A stretch of DNA of 64,000 nt from Dactylorhiza incarnata (GCA_033032865.1 JAWHQI010000201.1:4837501-4901500), one strand, 5' to 3'; positions 21,016-33,034 are shown, numbered from the stretch's first letter. Made by a program: numbers and translations. The notes: generated from the sequence alone by a model not told the origin.

Positions 21016-22604
21016 TGTTTGTTTGGACGGAATTGGAATTTGATATTGGGATTCGTTATTCAGAATTGGAATTGATCTAATTCTAATTCCATTGTTCGCC
21101 TAATAAATAATATTGTTGAATATTGTGGAATTTATCATTTTTTTGTTCGTTTGTTAAATAAAATTCAATCTAAGAATTGAAAAATAATATAAAGAAACTA
21201 ATATTTTTTTACATATATAATAAGAAATGCCCGCCCGGGCAAAAAACTCACGCCTGGGCGAAAAATTGGGCGCCCGGGCGAAAAATTGGGCGCCCGGGCG
21301 ACAAAACGCGCGTCAAGGCAATAAACGCTCTCCTGAGAGAAAAACACACGACCGGGCAAAAATTGTGCACCTAGGCGAAAAACGAGTGCCCGAGCGAAAA
21401 ACACGCACCCGGGTGAAAAACACGCGCCCTGATGAAAAACTCGCGCCCGAGCGAAAATTGTGCGCACGGGCGAAAAATGCGTGCCCGGACAAAAAACACG
21501 TGCTCGCGTGAAAAACGCGCGCACGGGCGAAAAATGACCGCCCGGGCGAAAAATGTGCGCCCGGGCGATAAATGCGCGCCCGGGCAAAAAATGCGCGCCC
21601 GCGCGAAAAATGTATACCCGGGCGAAAAATGCGCGCCCGAGCGAAAAACTTGCACCCGGGCGAAAAACACGCGCCTTGATGAAAAACTCGCGATCGGGCA
21701 AAAATTGTGCGCACGGGCGAAAAATGCGTGCCCGGTCGAAAAACACGTGCTCGCGCGAAAAACGTGCGCCCAGGAGAAAAATGCGCGCCCGGGTGAAAAT
21801 TGCGCGCCCAGGCGAAAAATGCGCGCTCGGGCAAAAAATGCGCGCCCGGGATAAAAATGCGCGTCGGGCTAAAAATGCGCGCCCGGGCGAAAAATGCGCA
21901 TACAGGCGAAAAATGCGCGCCCGGGCGAAAAAACGGGCGCACGGGCGAATAACTCGCACCTGGTCTAAAAATCGCGCCCCCCGGGCGAAAAATGAGCCCC
22001 TTGGAGAAAAACGCGCTCCCAGGCGAAAAAAATGCCCGGGAGAAAATCGGCGCCCGGGCGAAAAATTGCGCTCCCGGGAGACAAAATGCGCGCCCAGGCA
22101 AAAAACGCGCTCGGGCTAAAAACTCGCGCCTAGGAGAAACATTGTGCGCCCAGGCGACAAAACGTGCGCTCGAGTGAAAAACGCGCCCCCGGGCGAAAAA
22201 CGCCCCCCGAGCAAAAAACGCCACCAGAGCAAAAAATGCGCGCCAGGTCGAAAAATGCGTGATAGGGCGAAAAAAGCGCGCTAGGGCGGAAAACTTCCGC
22301 CCGGGCGAAATTTTCGCGTCTGGGCGAATAACTCACGTACGGGCGAAAAACTCACGTCCGTGCGAAAAACTCGCGCCTGTGCAAAAAATTGCGCGCCCCG
22401 GCGAAAAACGCAATTAATCGACCGTGCCAGACTCGTCCAATTCCGATATGTCTAGCTAGATTTTGTGTCTAGGCTAAAATCAATTCCATGATATTCTACT
22501 CAAATTTGAATTATTAAAGCTACCTAACAAGCGAACGACGTAATTGGAAATCGACGTCGAATTTCAATTCCAAGTCTTCAATTCCGTTCAGACGAACGGG
22601 CCCT
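21016..22604. mobile_element. Foldback/TIR-like element carrying a GC minisatellite
   Basis: The left end TGTTTGTTTGGACGGAATTGG and the reverse complement of the right end, AGGGCCCGTTCGTCTGAACG then GAATTG, form a degenerate inverted repeat. Both ends are followed by repeated AATTGGAATTT-like AT-rich subterminal sequence. A 1.2-kb minisatellite fills the middle. I see no transposase and could not settle a target duplication, so class II origin (hAT- or Harbinger-like) is tentative. Confidence 0.5.
21230..22412. repeat. 19-bp GC-rich minisatellite, about 62 units, with a 247-bp higher-order period
   Basis: The unit is close to GCGCGCCCGGGCGAAAAAT and includes the palindrome CGCCCGGGCG. Most units are exactly 19 bp. 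A segment beginning CACGCGCC at 21421 recurs at 21668, 247 bp or 13 units away, showing higher-order duplication. Because the unit rarely contains stops and 19 is not a multiple of 3, long frames open on both strands (for example 22224-21313 minus, 21553-22119 plus). These are treated as by-products of the repeat. Confidence 0.9.
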
Positions 22605-23077
22605 AAGGGATTTTTGTGTAGAGATTACTCCCTTTGCATATGTGTAGTTCTTTATTACTGATCTACTTCTTTCTTTTCCCTTCACTCTTTCTCTGGGAAA
22701 AGTACTCTAAGTTTCCTGCACATGTGACTCAAACATTAGAAGGTGACCAGGTTACCTTGGGCCCTTTGCTTTTACCATTATATGGTGTTATGAAAGAGTA
22801 GGAAGAACCATAGGAAGAATGATAGGACCATAGGAAGAATGATACTTTTGCCCAAATGTCGGCGGACAGATCGGGTGGTTTAGGAGCAGCTTTGCATTTG
22901 ATCAAAGCTGCAGCTGCAGCCAGGAAATATCGCTACCAAAAAATGCTTTCTTTGCCAAAATGCTCAAATCCAGCCTCAGTAGTAAGTAGGATCCTCAAGC
23001 TTCATTTCGTAATCTCCGAGCAAATACCATTATTTCGTCGAATGTACGATGTCGGCGTCTTTCAGCATACCCGAGCA
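22605..23077. other. Unassigned sequence and probable 3' flank of the S1P fragment
   Basis: The first about 245 bp contain no recognisable retroelement protein, only a short direct repeat AGGAAGAATGATA at about 22801-22843. 22850-23077 follows the S1P-like stop on the minus strand and may be former 3' UTR. Confidence 0.4.
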
Positions 23078-24851
23078 CTAGACTACAAATAACAACCTGC
23101 CTGATGGTGATCCTTTTCTCCGACGTCTGTGCGTCTGCCGCATTCTCCAGCACAAGAATAGCGCGAGGCCTAAAAGGCAATTAAATCGATTAGCGTTGGG
23201 CGCAAACATAAGATGGAAATCTGAAGAGTAAAATGTGGAGGCTCGGGTCATCAATTTTTGACTTACAAGTCACGGCAACAAAAGCGGGAATCATCCACTG
23301 TGTTGCGACAAATATTGGCATATCCTGCAGGCATGTGTGGGCAGCTATCAGCTATGTAAATATAAGCCTACAAATGACCATGTTTTGGAGAATGGTTGGA
23401 GAGTGGTGGCAGTTATAAACACAATTATGAAAAAAAGGTAGTGTTTGGATAAGTGTGGTCCCCAATGCTGATTTCCCCAAACAACAATTTAGGTCAAAAC
23501 GTGACCAAAGTTATGTTGGTGTGGTCAAACTTTAGCGGTCGTGAACACCCAAATCCCAGAATGTGGAATTTGGTAAAAAACAGCTGCCACTAATATTTAA
23601 AATGCAGGAAAATCGCCACCACTGTGTTTGCAAACAAAATTTCACACGGACAACCACTCAAATGCCACAATTGTCCTAAATAGATCCTAAAATAAACTCA
23701 ACATTCTTTATATTTACCGACAGACTGAGATTACAAGGACAAGAAAGTCGGGTTACCTCATCATGGTTAAGCAAACCCAAGAAGTTCATGCTCTGGCTAA
23801 ACCCATTTCGAGTAAATGCACCGGAAGAGTTTCGCACTGATCTGCTATCTCGAATTTCATTTGATTCAGCTGCCCTCTTCGTGATATTGAGGTCTCCGTG
23901 TAAGATTATGGTTGGATATCCTGGTAACATCTTGTTCCTACCCTTCAGCTGAACACCATATCCTCTTGTTCCCCCAAACCTCAAACCTGGAGTTTTGGTA
24001 ACACATCAACTCCCGGCCAACCACTCCCGAGTATATAGAGAAGTTCATGTCAGTTCTGCGAGAAGGTAACCTACTTCGATCCTCATGCATCAGAATACAA
24101 ATTCTGGAGGAATCTGAGAAGAGCATGGGATATTTAACATTCCTGTTGGTAAAATCCATCATCTTCCTCAGAAGCCAGTAACAAATGGTTACCAGTTGGC
24201 TGCTATCAAGTCAGTTCGAGTCCCCGTAGACCACAACTCTTCCTGCACCAATTTCTACAAGTCTGAGGATCGAGGACTCCTACACATAATTGAGAGAGAT
24301 CGAGAAAAAGGACAATGGATAATCACTATACCTCTAATAGCATTCAATAAATAGAAAATTTGTTAACTTTGTATTTATAAAACTTTGAGATTGATCCTAT
24401 GGATCAAACGCCTTAAAAAGTCATTTCTGACAGGAAAAAAAGCAATTACTGTATTAAGTCATACACGGTTTTTTATTTTGTTCAAGAGGAGGTACGTGAG
24501 TAAAGGCAAAAGCAGCCAACATTTGACACCCCTGAATTCTGTTTTCCTCCGATTTCCGAACTGTCCTGGAATTCAAAACCATGCAAATATCCACCTCCGA
24601 GAAATTTCACAATATCGGTTCCCGAAGCATAATGGCTTTGCTCTCCGTTGATGGAAAAATCCCCGTTCAATATTTTTCCACCGAAGGCGATCCCGAGTGG
24701 TGCCAAAAGATCATTAATGGCCGGTATATTCGCACCGCCGGTAACGGAGTCCACCAACTCCGTGTATTGTCATCAAAGAACCTCATCTTCACCATCGAAT
24801 CCGCATTGTACCACTCGGCAAACACTGCAAGACCCAACCCACCGTTAACAA
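23078..24851 (-). pseudogene. Host site-1 protease (S1P/MBTPS1 subtilase) 3' gene fragment with introns
   Basis: In plants S1P is a Golgi subtilisin-like protease that cleaves membrane-bound transcription factors. The reading GLAVFAEWYN...VKMRFFDDNTRSWWTP (about 24848-24745), then VTGGANIPAIN and KILNGDFSI..EQSHYASGT, matches my knowledge of the conserved region after the S1P protease domain. A second segment (24279-23757) reads VEIGAGRVVVYGDSN, LPSRRTDMNFSIYSGVVG and SRFEVWG. The last (23169-23078) reads FLCWRMRQTHRRRRKG and stops. AG acceptors at 24281-24280 and 23171-23170 and a GT donor at 23756-23755 look like retained introns. Lesions are a one-base loss near 24744, TGA for a Cys at 24213-24211, and a frameshift near 23980. 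The catalytic triad is not included. Confidence 0.8.
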
Positions 24852-25596
24852 AAATAGGTCTAGTTAACCATTGTTTATTATCTTGATATTTGAAATTTGC
24901 ATAAAATACATCTTGATATAGTAGATCTGTAGTGTGCCTAGTAATTTGTCTCCTAGTTTTAGTTCTTTTATTGAGATTCATTGGTTTTCCTAAATTGTTT
25001 TTCCCTAGGGTTTTCTTTTCATTAGTTGGATTCACTTTATTAAGGCTCTGTTTGGGGGGACTTATTTTCGCCGGTCAAGCAGTTACGACCGCATGAACCG
25101 GACATTAATTAAGGTCCAGTTCATGCGGTCGTAACCGCTTGACCGGTGAAAATAAGTCCCCCCAAACAGAGCCTAAATGTAGTGATTTTATCAGGATGAT
25201 TGTTGTTTATGGATGTTTCTACATGTTTTCTTAGTATTCCTTGTTGATTATTAGTGTTCACCCTATTGAATATTATTACTTTATCAGTATGATCATGTAA
25301 TTCTTCACAACTTTCACTATTTTCATTTACTTGATTCTCACTAGATCCAACAAAATTTATTGGATTTTTCTAGGCAGGTTTCCTAGATACTTCTGTTCTA
25401 GTGGATGGGTCTGCTCCTAAACCAAGTTGTTTAAATCTCATGGAGAAATTTTGTGTGATGTCTTTGAGTTTTTGACTCCTCTCATTGAGTGAGTCTTCAA
25501 AGGCTTTGGCCTTTGTAAGCTCTTCCTTTCGTGTTAGATTTTCAGCATTTGCTTTATCTATTTGTTTTCTTAACTCTTCTACCTCAATCCTGAGTT
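24852..25596 (-). pseudogene. Element F Gag, C-terminal part
   Basis: The minus reading from 25596 (VEELRKQIDKANAENL, then KLKDITQNFSMRFKQLGLG) is a Gag coiled coil continuing from 35348. A stop precedes a Lys-rich tail (25035-24940, EKKTLGKNNLGKPMNLNKR). The MITE at 25044-25173 interrupts it. The tail frame runs without a stop into the S1P fragment down to 24667, an accidental or transcribed fusion frame. No zinc knuckle was found. Confidence 0.65.
25044..25173. mobile_element. Tourist-like (PIF/Harbinger) MITE, near-perfect foldback
   Basis: The 130-bp sequence begins GGCTCTGTTTGGGGGGACTT and ends with its inverse. About 61 of 65 positions pair across the arms, around an AATT centre. TAA flanks it at 25041-25043 and 25174-25176, the 3-bp duplication typical of PIF/Harbinger elements. 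It has no coding capacity. Confidence 0.9.
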
Positions 25597-26857
25597 TGTT
25601 GGAACATGGTTCTTCCGCATCCCTTTGATTTGAGAATAACAAATCCTACTTGTATTTGATCTTGTTGGCCATTGTGTTTCTAGCATGCAGGTTTGAATTG
25701 ATAAGACACCAGGTTGCTGAAAAATTGGTCTAAAACTGTCCACAAGAAGAAAAGATGAAAAATATATAATGCCAGGCGTTAGCCCTTAACGCCGAGCGTT
25801 GTCATTAGACGGGATGGTCTGCCGATCGACGGAATGGTCTGCCGATCGACGGGATGGCTCTAATGCCAGGCGTTAGGACTTAATGCTGGGCGTTGACTCT
25901 TGCCATCACGATGATTTTGGAAGGTGGGAAGCAGCCGTGATTCCTGGAGCACTTTAGGAATGATTTGACCTAACGCCAGCATTAGCCTCAACGCCAGCGT
26001 TAGGGTTGCCTAAAATAAAAGTTTCCTAAAATGCAATATCTCCTTCCCATTTTAAAGATCTGATCCATCAAAACATCTCCAAGTTGGGTCAACGCCAGGT
26101 GTTAGCCTTAACGCCGACGTTAGCCATCAGCTCTGTAAATTGGTGGAACTCGTCTTCTCTAATAACTGATTGATTAGAGCTTTACTTCAGCACTCCAGAA
26201 ACTCAATCAGGGCCGTATTTTCCAGAACTTCATCTCTCGCACACATTCGAGCGAAGAATTCAAGGAGAACCGGATCAACGCTTCCTCAACGCGAAAAACT
26301 CGCGCTTCGAATTCAAGAACTTTTAGCGCCCTTCGCCATCTCCAGAATTCTTCATAGGGAGTTTTAGATTTGTGTTCAAATATTTATTTGTAATCTTTTT
26401 TTAGTTTCTTGTAAGTAAATTCGCCTCGTGTTGGCGACAAGGTCTGGGTACTTAGGGGGCCATTCACCTCATGTTGGCGACTAGGTCTAGGAAGTAGATC
26501 TATGGGGTGTTCGAGGCCTTTTCTAGGGATAGAAAGGCTAGAGCGGCTTGAGGCCGAATCTGGGAAAGATCGACTAAAGCCAACCGGTTCTTGGTGAGAA
26601 GAGTCGGTATAGAAAACAAAAATAATATTTCAAATTTTTCGTACAATTTCTAGCGTTATAGAAATCACATTTTTAATTGTAATCATAAATTATAATGAAA
26701 ATCATGTTCTCACTAGTTTGTTTTTAATTGATTCCTTCCTCGTTTTTTTATTAAAGTTGATTTAAAGAAAAACAACAAAAGTTTTTATATTAAATAATAA
26801 AGTTTAAAAACCCTTATTCACCCCCCCCCCCCTCTAAGGGCGCCTCACGATCCAACA
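25597..26857 (+). repeat. Element E 5' LTR
   Basis: It starts TGTTGGAACATGG and ends GATCCAACA. It holds AACGCC..GGCGTT-type palindromes (about 25773-26125), a 20-bp tandem repeat (25808-25860, unit GACGGGATGGTCTGCCGATC), a degraded TATA box (CTGTAAAT, 26133-26140) and a C12 tract at 26821-26832. Confidence 0.95.
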
Positions 26858-26859
26858 AG

Positions 26860-26870
26860 TGGTATCAGAG
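26860..26870 (+). other. Element E primer binding site (tRNA-Met)
   Basis: TGGTATCAGAG lies two bases after the 5' LTR. Confidence 0.95.
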
Positions 26871-26906
26871 ATAGGTTATTCCAAAAAAGTCTAACAACCA
26901 GGAACA

Positions 26907-28830
26907 ATGGCGTGTCGTGATCTCGCTTTTCATGAAGGGCAAGGAATAAGTAGACCTCCACTTTTCACCAGAACTGACTACAATTATTGGAGAACGCGAA
27001 TGCATTATTTTATAATTAATTTAGATCTAGACATCTGGGCTAGTGTTGAAACACCGTATACGACTCCTACATATATTGTTGGAAAAGTAACCATAGAAAA
27101 GCCTAAAGATAGGTGGGATGATGGAGATAAAAATAAATGAAAAAATAATGTAAAGCCATGAATGCTTTATTTTGCGCATTAGATAGGACTAAATTTAATA
27201 GAGTTTGTGCTTGTGAAACTGCTTATGACATTTGGAATTTGCTTGAAATAACTCATGAAGGTACCTCGCAGGTCAAAGACTCAAAACTATTTAAACTGGA
27301 ATCAGAGTTTGAAAGGTTCGGTTGGATCCAAATGAAGACGTCGACTAATTGTATTCTCGCTTCACCAAGATTGTCAATGCCTTAAAGATTCTTGGAAAAA
27401 CATTCTCAAACGGTGACTTGGTGAGAAAGATCCTTCGGTCTCTTCCTCGAAAGTTCAATCCAAAGGTGACTGCAATCTCCAAATCGCATGATCTAAGGCG
27501 GCTCCAGATCGAGAGCCTCATTGGGAATCTCAAAACCCATGAGGTCTAACTTAACATTCAAGATGAAGAATACAATATGGAGCCAAAGATGAAAGCCTTG
27601 GCACTAAAGTCAAGAAAAGAGGATGACGATGAGGAAGATGACGAGGAGAGTCTCTTTATGAAAAACTTCACAAAGTTCATGAAGAATCCAGAGAGAAGGA
27701 ATACTTTTCGTAAGTACTTTCAAAAAGGATCATCTTCCAAAAAGGAGAAATAGGAAAAATCAAGCGACGGAGATGAAGAGCGACCTCCTCCCGAGTGCTT
27801 CAACTACAGGAAGACCGGGCATATAAGAAGCCAATGCCCAAAATACCTGAAGGAGCAAAAAGAAAATTGGCATAAAGGAAAGGAGAAGAAGAAGGTCTTG
27901 AAGGCGGCAACATGGGATGATTCTTCATCTGGATGCTTAAGCGAATCAAGTTCAAGTGTGGATGATGAGGCAAACTTGTGCCTCATGGGGAAGAACCAAG
28001 AATCAACTTATGATGAGTGTAGTGTCCAAAGCGACACTGAGGTAATCCCTTCTACTTATGATGATCTTTATGTTGAATACTTAAAAACATGCAAATCGTT
28101 TGGTAGAAATTTAAAAGATCTTGATCTTCTTAAAACTGAGAATAAAATCCTCTTAAAACAAAATAAAAAATTAAATAAAGAATTGATGTCATGCTAAAAG
28201 AATGACAATCATTTGACAAAGGCAAAGGAACTTGAAAACGATCTTTCTAAGGCTCTCTCCAACATCGAATCACTCATGAAAGAAAATGGAGGCTTAGAAA
28301 GAAGGTTGAAAATATCTCTTTCCCAAATTGAAAATGAAAAGAAAAAATTTGCAAAGAGATGTGGAAATTTAGAAAGTGAAAACTTCGCCTTAAAAGCCCG
28401 AATAAATGATCTTAATGTGGCAATAAACAAATTTGGGACTGGCCAAACATCACTGGATATGATTTTGGGCAACCAGTGCCATGGATCTGCTAAGTTTGGG
28501 CTGGGATATGTTTCCGAAACCTACCGCCCAACGTTGACTACTAACGATGGCATTTGCTCTGTTTCCAGAAATCAGAAATCTTTTCATAAAAATATTTCAT
28601 TCACTCCCTCTACCTCTGTGTATACCAGCAAGGGTCAACAACAGTCTCTGGAAAAGGTCTCAACCCCTTTTGTTGCTTGTGACAATTGTTTTGTTTTTGG
28701 GCACACCACAGACTCTTGCAGGAAGAAGGAAAAGCACACCTTTAAGCAAGTATGGGTACCTAAGGTCTCCACCTATATTATGGGAGGAATCTCATGGGTA
28801 TCCGGACCTTCACTAACTTATTCTTCTTAG
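26907..28830 (+). pseudogene. Element E Gag, interrupted
   Basis: The start MACRDLAFHEGQGI follows the PBS by 36 bp, a leader shared with G and H. UBN2-type blocks follow (NYWRTRMHYF, CACETAYDIWNLLE, GKTFSNGDLVRKILRSLP) in several frames. Stops include TGA at 27138-27140. A first zinc knuckle at 27796-27837 has Tyr for its second Cys (CFNYRKTGHIRSQC). A coiled coil spans about 28060-28440, and a second, intact CCHC knuckle (CDNCFVFGHTTDSC) is near 28678-28720. The region ends with the VWVPK motif just before protease. Confidence 0.85.
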
Positions 28831-28860
28831 GTTTGTTGGTAGGCTAAGGACAAAGAAGAC

Positions 28861-29841
28861 ATGTGGTACATGGACTCAGGTTGCTCCAAGCACATGACGT
28901 GCGATAAAGCAAAATTCTTTAGCCTCACTGAGAAAAAAGGAGGAACCGTGACGTTTGGTGACAATGGAAAAGGAAGAATATTAGGCACCGGTACAGTGGG
29001 TAATGATTCTTTCTCACTCACAAATGTCTTATTTGTAGCAGACTTAAAACACAACTTAATTTCTTTTAGTCAACTATGCGATAAATATCATAATGTGTTA
29101 TTTGAGTCCTCTACTAATTTGAGCAAAATTATTGAAACCAAGTCTAATAATATTATACTCACTGCACCAAGAATTCATAATGTTTATTTAATTGCTTTTC
29201 ACGATCTATCACGTGCATCACTTAAATGTCATATTTCAAAAAATAAAGAACATGAATTAGGGCATAGGCGACTTGGTCACTCTAGCACCAAGTTGATTTT
29301 AAAACTGTCAAAAAATAAAATTATTAGAGAGTTGCCAATACTAAATGGAAACCAATCTTCTTTATGCTCGCCATGCCAAAAAGGAAAATTTTCACAAACA
29401 TTATTTAAAAGTAAAAGTGAAATATCCACCACAAGACCATTGCAACTAATTCACATGGACCTTTTTAGGCCAATTAGCACTTGTAGTCTTGGTGGTAAAA
29501 AGTACACTTTTGTATTGATTGACGATTTTTTGAGATTCACGTGGACTTTATTTCCTACCTCCAAATCCGATGCGTTTTCTGAATTTTCAAAACTTTGCAT
29601 TCGCATTCAAAATGAATTAGACTTAAAAATTAAATGCATAAGGTCGGATCATGGAGGGGAATTTGAAAATGATAGTTTCACCACTTTCTGCAATAATCTA
29701 GGTATTAAGCACGAATTTTTCGCTCCACGCACCCCCACACAAAATGGTGTGGTGGAGAGGAAAATAGAACCCTTCAGGAACTCGCACACAATATGTTATC
29801 CGAGTATGGGTTGCCTAGATCTTTTTGGGTTGAAGCGGTAA
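28861..29841 (+). pseudogene. Element E protease and integrase core
   Basis: 326 codons are open. MWYMDSGCSKHM carries the DSG catalytic site of the aspartic protease. HNLISFSQLCDKY follows, then the integrase zinc region (GHRRLGHSSTKL...CSPCQKG). The core has HMDLFRPI (Asp), IRSDHGGEF (Asp) and QNGVVERK (Glu), so all three integrase catalytic residues are kept. The frame shifts soon after (near 29765). Confidence 0.9.
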
Positions 29842-29848
29842 ATACATC

Positions 29849-30436
29849 TTGTTATGTTATAAATCGTATCATGCTCGTCCTATTTTGAAAGTAACTCCAT
29901 ATGAATTATATTACCAAAAGAAACCTAATGTATCGTACTTTCATGTTTTTGGATGTAAATGTTTTATCTTAAATACCGAAGATGCATTAGCTAAATTTGA
30001 TGAAAAATGCGATGAAGGAGTCTTTCTTGGGTACTCATCAACTAGTAAGGCATATAGGATATATAATAAAAAATCTAAAAAGGTTGAAGAGTCTATTCAT
30101 GTGAAGATTAATCAACTTGTGCCTTGTGTAAATACTAATAGTACAGGAAAAGAAGATGAACCCCCTTCACCTTTGGAGCTTGATGACGATGAACCACTTC
30201 GAATGGACAAAGAAGTAGAGCCGGTGCAAGAAGATTTGGTGCCTCCAAGCAAGCTTAGATTCACAAGAGATCATCCAAGGGATCTTGTCATTGGAGAACC
30301 ATCAAGAGGGGTAACTACACGTTCTGCCTTTAATGAATCTTTTTCTAATATATGTTTTGTTTCTGAAATTGAACCCAAAAATATTTCTACGGCTTTAAAT
30401 GATGAATTTTGGTTTATTGCTATGAATGAAGAATAA
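29849..30436 (+). pseudogene. Element E integrase C-terminus and linker
   Basis: It contains TPYELYYQKKPNVSYFHVFGCKCFILN, then an acidic linker and the pre-RT block (RDHPRDLVIGEPSRGVTTRS). A TAA after MNEE at 30434-30436 breaks entry into RT. Confidence 0.85.
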
Positions 30437-31900
30437 AATCAATTTGAACGCAATAGGGTTTGGAAACTTGTTGAAAGACCATCTAATCACCCGGTCATAG
30501 GTGTAAAATGGATATTTAAAAATAAATTAGATGGAGATTCTAGGATCACTAGGAACAAAGCTAGATTGGTAGCACAAGGTTATTCTCAAATCGAGGGGGT
30601 AGATTTTGATGAAACATTTGCACCCATTGCTTGCCTTGAATTAATTGGAATTTTTCTTGCATTTGCTAGTTATAAAAAATTTAAACTATTTCAAATGGAT
30701 GTAAAAAGTGCTTTCTTAAATAGGATAATTAAAGAAGAAGTCTATGTAGAACAACCCCCAAGTTTTATTGATGAAAATTTTCCAAATCACGTCTATAGAT
30801 TAGAAAAAGCGCTTTATGGTTTAAAACAAGCGCCCCGTGCGTGGTATGAACGTCTAACATCTTTTTATTAAAGCACAGTTATAAAATGGGTAGTGCCGAC
30901 AACACACTCTTCATTAAGTATATTGATAATGCTATAATTATTTTACAAATATATGTTGATGATATTATTTTTGGAGCCACTAATGAAGAGTTTTGTAATC
31001 AAGTAGTATTAGTGATGCAAAAAGAATTTGAGATGAGCCTAGTTGGTGAATTAACTTATTTTCTAGGCTTTCAAATAACCCAAGGAAATGATGGAATCTT
31101 TATAGGTCAATCTAAATATGTACATGATATGCTAAAATGATATGGATTTGAAAACTTAAAACAAGCTAGTACTCCAATGAGCGCGCCACTAAAATTAGGA
31201 AAAGATGAAACCGAAAATTTCCATTAACCAAACTTTGTATAGAGGGATTATTGGATCCTTATTGTACATTAGTGCATCTAGACCCAACATTATGTTTGTC
31301 GTATGCCTATGTGCTAGATTTCAAGGAAACCCAAAAGAATCTCATTTAAAAGCGGTAAAATGAATTTTTAGATATCTAATTGGCACACCTAAATTAGGAC
31401 TTTGGTATCCAACTAATGATTCCTTTCTATTACATGGGTATTCCGATTCCGATTATGCGGGTTTTTCTTTAGATAGAAAAAGCACTAGTGGCACATGTCA
31501 TTTCTTAGGTCCTTCTCTAGTTGCATGGTCAAGTAGAAAACAAAATTCTGTTGCCCTCTCCACCACCGAGGCGGAATATATTGCACTAGGAAGTTGTTGT
31601 GCCCAAGCTTTATGGATGACCCAAACCTTAGAAGACTTCGGTGTTCATCTAACTAATATTGAACTAAAATGTGACAACAAGAGTGTTATTGATTTAACCA
31701 ACAGCCCCGTTCATCACTCAAGATCTAAACACATAGACGTTAGACATCATTTCATTAGGGACCACATAATAAAGGAACATGTTCATGTAAACTTTATTTG
31801 AACTGAATCACAACTTGCAGACATCTATACAAAGCATTTACTTGATTCCCGCTTTGCTCTACTTAGATTAGAATTTGGAGTCTTAGATATAACAAATTGA
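30437..31900 (+). pseudogene. Element E reverse transcriptase and RNase H
   Basis: RT blocks in order are [32 protein letters not shown] and KALYGLKQAPRAW; a frameshift at about 30870; then the active site IYVDDIIFGA (near 30950) and YFLGFQI. TGA at 31138-31140 and a shift near 31215 follow. RNase H reads YSDSDYAGFSLDRKSTSGT, ALSTTEAEYIALG and KHIDVRHHFI, with a TGA at 31799-31801. Pol ends at TGA 31898-31900. The catalytic YVDD is intact, but the chain is broken at least four times. Confidence 0.85.
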
Positions 31901-32805
31901 AACTCACCACATGCTATGTCTCCTAAAAAATAAAAATAAAAAATTCAAATATAAAAGTTAAAAACATTTTAAAATCACCAAAATATGCTTAAATAAGCCT
32001 TCTAAACATTTCCACTTTCTCTGAAATTTCTACCCTAAGAAGGTCTATGTACAAACTCCTAATTCCAAAGATTTTTTTTTCAAAAATCTCAAAAAATCGA
32101 GTACTATTTCGGCGTTAACTAGTTAACGCCAGGCGTTAGAATTTTTTATTATATTAAATGTCTGTTTTATCTAGTATATATATGGTATTTTTCTACTGTT
32201 TTTTTCTCAGATCATTTTCTCAGATTTCAATTTTTTTATTCATTAAAATACAAAAACAATTTTTAAATAACTAAAAAAAATGCTTTTGGTATTTCTTTTA
32301 CTTTAACAATTCACAAAAACTATGGTTTGCCTATAAGCCTTTACATTGAGCAAATTTTTTTGGGGGTCAAAATTGTTTTTAGCATATTCCCCAAGATTCT
32401 CTACAATGTCTAATTCTAATTTTTTTTAAACATTGTTTTTATCATACCTTGACCCTAATCTAATTATGTGCATGAAAATAGTGTATAGATACTTATGTAT
32501 GATTGCCTAGCATGCCTCTATGCATGAGTAATGTTTTTATGTTAATCAATGATTCATACACTCAAAAAGTTTGGTAATCTACATTTGTTCATAATCTTAG
32601 TCTTGCATGATTGTGTAGTGTACTAGTTTTAACACATTAAGTTATATATCTAAATTGCCTACACCTTTATTCGAACAAAAATTTCTTGCACACATAGAAG
32701 TGTTATTTTTATAATATAAAAGTTTGCAACAACAAGTAAATTCGGAGACCTTTGGCCCAAAAATACAAAAAAAAACTATGAAATAAAATGCCAAAGATAA
32801 CTCCA

Positions 32806-32865
32806 CCAAGCACTACTTACCCTCCTGATAAGTTTTAATGAGCATTACGAGGTTGAGCACCTTGG
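32806..32865 (+). other. Conserved hairpin motif, element E copy 1
   Basis: The outer stem is CCAAG (32806-32810) with CTTGG (32861-32865). The inner stem is CCTC (32821-32824) with GAGG (32849-32852). The loop region contains TGATAAG and AGCATTA. Counterparts are in G (51193-51252) and H (44784-44844). Confidence 0.6.
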
Positions 32866-32973
32866 AAAGAATTGTAAAGTATCTTGTGCAAACATACTTT
32901 CTTGTACCACATCTATATGTACACCGGATCACTAAATAAAATAAATAAATAAATAAAATGCTTATGTGATCCC

Positions 32974-33034
32974 CCAAGCACTACATCGCTCCTTGATAAG
33001 TCTTAATAAGCATTATTTGGGCGAAGCACCTTGG
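32974..33034 (+). other. Conserved hairpin motif, element E copy 2
   Basis: The outer stem CCAAG/CTTGG is the same as in copy 1, but the inner stem is CGCTC (32987-32991) with GGGCG (33019-33023). The change on both strands keeps pairing. The counterpart is G copy 2. Confidence 0.6.

Noticed and set aside
21198..22224. Frames of 253 and 303 codons on the minus strand and 140-188 on the plus strand
   Set aside because: They result from a 19-bp repeat unit that lacks stops in most frames. Several frames on both strands are open, so coding is not supported.
23078..24851. A functional S1P gene
   Set aside because: It lacks the protease domain and has a frameshift, a nonsense codon and a further frame slip. 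It is a fragment inside a transposon.
32974..33034. Possible hammerhead ribozyme (CTGATAAG ... CGAAGC)
   Set aside because: The canonical CTGATGA and GAAA cores are not exact, and no stem II pairing exists between them. The CGCTC/GGGCG stem is incompatible with the hammerhead fold.
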